A stretch of DNA of 64,000 nucleotides from Ruminococcus sp. (GTDB taxonomy: Bacteria > Bacillota > Clostridia > Oscillospirales > Ruminococcaceae), in assembly GCA_017516465.1 (NCBI GenBank), contig JAFXCR010000016.1:1-64000 (forward strand). The letters run 5' to 3'. Position numbers and translations under genes: made by a program. How positions within the stretch are numbered: position 1 is the first letter of the stretch; each line of letters opens with the position of its first letter. Positions 62,389 to 64,000 of the stretch are shown piece after piece. The notes under the pieces were generated by a model. The model had not been told where the DNA came from. It did not search any database and was given only the letters and a program-made list of their open reading frames with translations.

Positions 62389-64000
62389 TTAATTTTCAGA
62401 GTTTACAGCAGAAATCACTTCTGCAAGAAGATTAGCCGGAAGCTGCTCATATCTTACGAAATTAAATGTAAAGCTTCCGAGGCCTCTTGTCACCTGACGG
62501 AGATACATTGCAAAATCGTGCATCTCACGCATTGGAACTTCTGCCTGAATCATTGTAATTCCATTTGATACAGGTTCCATTCCGAGAACTCTGCCTCGTC
62601 TCTTATTCAGCTCGCCCATAATATCGCCGGTATTTTCGTCCGGAGCTGTAACCTTAAGCTCACCAATAGGTTCAAGCATTACAGGATCAGCCTGACGGAG
62701 ACCTTCCTTATACGCAATTGACGCAGCTGTCTTGAATGCCATTTCAGATGAATCAACAGGATGATACGATCCGTCAACGAGGATAGCTTTGAGTCCGACA
62801 ACAGGACATCCCGCAAGCACGCCCTTCTTTACTGAATCCTCAAGTCCCTTCTGAACAGCCGGGAAGTAATTCTTCGGAACAGCTCCTCCGAACACTTTTT
62901 CCTCAAATACAAGCTCATCGCTTACGCACGGCTCAAATTCAATCCATACATGACCATACTGACCATGACCACCGGACTGTTTCTTGTGCTTTCCTTCAAC
63001 CTTCACCTTCTTTCGGATTGTTTCCTTATATGCAATCTTGGGAACTGTAAGATTTACAGTTACGCCAAATTTTCCTGTAAGCTTTGCAGCAGCAACTTCA
63101 AGGTGCTGTTCACCAAGACCGCTGAGAATCTGCTCCTTTGTATTTTCATCCTGAATATATGTGAGAGTAGGATCTTCCTCTGTAAGTCTCTGGATACTTG
63201 TGGAAATCTTAGCTTCATCGCCCTGTGCCTTAGCCTTTACAGCCATTGAATAGCAGGTATTCGGGAATTCCATTGGTGCGAATTCCACGATTCTTGATAC
63301 ATCAGAGAGTGTGTTTCCTGTATTTGCAGAAATCTTTGAAGCAACTACTATATCACCTGCATAAGCACAGCTTACTTCTGTCTGCTTCTTGCCGCAGAGT
63401 GTAAAGAGCTTTCCGATTTTTTCAGTATTTCCGGTAGCAGAGTTCACAACCTCACCGTTTGAAGTAAGCTTACCAGACATAACACGGATCATGGACATCT
63501 TTCCTACGAACGGATCGGCAATTGTCTTGAAAACGTATGCTGAAAGAGGAGCCTCAGCATCACAAGGAATTTCAACTACATCCTTTGCAGGAGTATACGC
63601 CTCAGCAGGATAAACCTCGGTAGGTGAAGGAAGAAGAAGTTCGATTTCTTTGAGAAGCATATCAATACCTGAAAGATCAGCAGCAGATGTACACACAACA
63701 GGTGTAATGATTCCCTTGTTCATACCAGCATGAATTCCATCGATGAGTTCCTTCTGAGTAAAGGGGGTTCCCTCAAAGAATTTTTCCATAAGCTCATCAG
63801 AAGTCTCAGCAACAGCCTCAGAAACAGCAGCCACAAGACCATCAATACGGTATTCCATTTTTTCTGATATTTCAGCCGTGGGCATTTCTGTTTCAACAGG
63901 ATTGCCTTTTCCATCGTACTTATATGCCTTCATCTCAATGAGATTAACGTATTCAACGATTGTTCCGTTACCGATAACAGGAACAACTACGGGACATACA
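62389..64000 (-). CDS. elongation factor G-like GTPase, C-terminal part (continues beyond the window)
   Basis: The frame is open to the window edge; an ATG at 63933 is internal (upstream codons read VIGNGTIVEYVNLIEMKAY). Visible: end of the G domain (VVCTSAADLSGIDMLL), domain II (SAYVFKTIADPFVGKMSMIRVMSG), III (LTEEDPTLTYIQDENTKEQ), IV (RKKVKVEGKHKKQSGGHGQYGHVWIEFEP) and V (EPIGELKVTAPDENTGDIMGELNKRRGRVLG). This is the FusA2/EF-G-like group, not the main translocase gene, which normally sits with the str operon. The P-loop and switch regions lie outside the window. Confidence 0.92.
   Translation of the reverse strand, partial: VCPVVVPVIGNGTIVEYVNLIEMKAYKYDGKGNPVETEMPTAEISEKMEYRIDGLVAAVSEAVAETSDELMEKFFEGTPFTQKELIDGIHAGMNKGIITPVVCTSAADLSGIDMLLKEIELLLPSPTEVYPAEAYTPAKDVVEIPCDAEAPLSAYVFKTIADPFVGKMSMIRVMSGKLTSNGEVVNSATGNTEKIGKLFTLCGKKQTEVSCAYAGDIVVASKISANTGNTLSDVSRIVEFAPMEFPNTCYSMAVKAKAQGDEAKISTSIQRLTEEDPTLTYIQDENTKEQILSGLGEQHLEVAAAKLTGKFGVTVNLTVPKIAYKETIRKKVKVEGKHKKQSGGHGQYGHVWIEFEPCVSDELVFEEKVFGGAVPKNYFPAVQKGLEDSVKKGVLAGCPVVGLKAILVDGSYHPVDSSEMAFKTAASIAYKEGLRQADPVMLEPIGELKVTAPDENTGDIMGELNKRRGRVLGMEPVSNGITMIQAEVPMREMHDFAMYLRQVTRGLGSFTFNFVRYEQLPANLLAEVISAVNSEN

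Overview
The window reads as a piece of chromosome from a fibre-degrading Ruminococcus (Clostridia, Oscillospirales), probably a cellulosome-forming species close to R. flavefaciens. The reasons are Gram-positive-type PolC, AT-rich DNA with strong TTGACA-17-TATAAT promoters and AGGAGG ribosome sites, type I dockerins on a modular GH43/esterase and on a large secreted protein, a domain-permuted GH3 beta-glucosidase of the kind known from Ruminococcus, and a third, decayed dockerin gene. The genus is an inference from gene content; no 16S rRNA gene is present.

Layout. 1-300: leader-distal end of a CRISPR array with 36-nt repeats (no cas genes in the window). 300-2770: a lipoprotein gene, then a graveyard of gene remnants (a dockerin protein reduced to signal peptide plus dockerin, and transposase-like and other fragments). 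2743-3090: a strong promoter, a roughly 300-nt multi-hairpin RNA and an intrinsic terminator directly before speD. 3103-13240: a polyamine locus holding the arginine decarboxylase/agmatinase route to putrescine and both known ways to make spermidine (AdoMet decarboxylase plus spermidine synthase; carboxynorspermidine dehydrogenase plus decarboxylase), with interleaved membrane, lipoprotein, DUF3592-like, Sm-like and cyclophilin genes. 13265-15793: a copper ATPase fused to a CopZ-like chaperone domain. 15891-16230: RNase P RNA. 16311-20470: AraC regulator, DNA glycosylase, TPM-domain lipoprotein, small (p)ppGpp synthetase.

20510-29700 (mostly minus strand): frameshifted GH43-CBM-dockerin-SGNH esterase, Lsa-type ABC-F protein with an attenuator leader, an 874-residue dockerin/SH3 protein, and a LytTR/DUF3021 pair. 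29763-50458: about 20 kb of co-directional minus-strand genes, pyrH-frr-uppS-cdsA-dxr-rseP-ispG-polC followed by a complete histidine operon (hisZGDCBH, hisAF, hisI, hisE) carrying five extra genes. 50656-56804 (plus strand): two tRNA-Ser genes, plsY-like, MATE exporter, recD2, mreB. 56861-57067: nested hairpin repeats. 57123-61752 (minus): SPFH protein with zinc ribbons, ArsC-like protein, GH3. 61893-62206: a Val-Asp-Gly-Cys tRNA operon. 62389-64000: C-terminal part of an EF-G-like GTPase that runs off the window.

Two genes (carboxynorspermidine synthase and the GH43 enzyme) are each broken by an apparent single-base deletion in a short homopolymer, so sequencing error must be excluded before either is called a pseudogene. 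The most intriguing points are the structured RNA plus terminator in front of the polyamine operon, the doubled spermidine pathway, the internal ribosome site that may give a free CopZ from copA, the ABC-F leader peptides, the LytTR direct repeats and the nested hairpin element.
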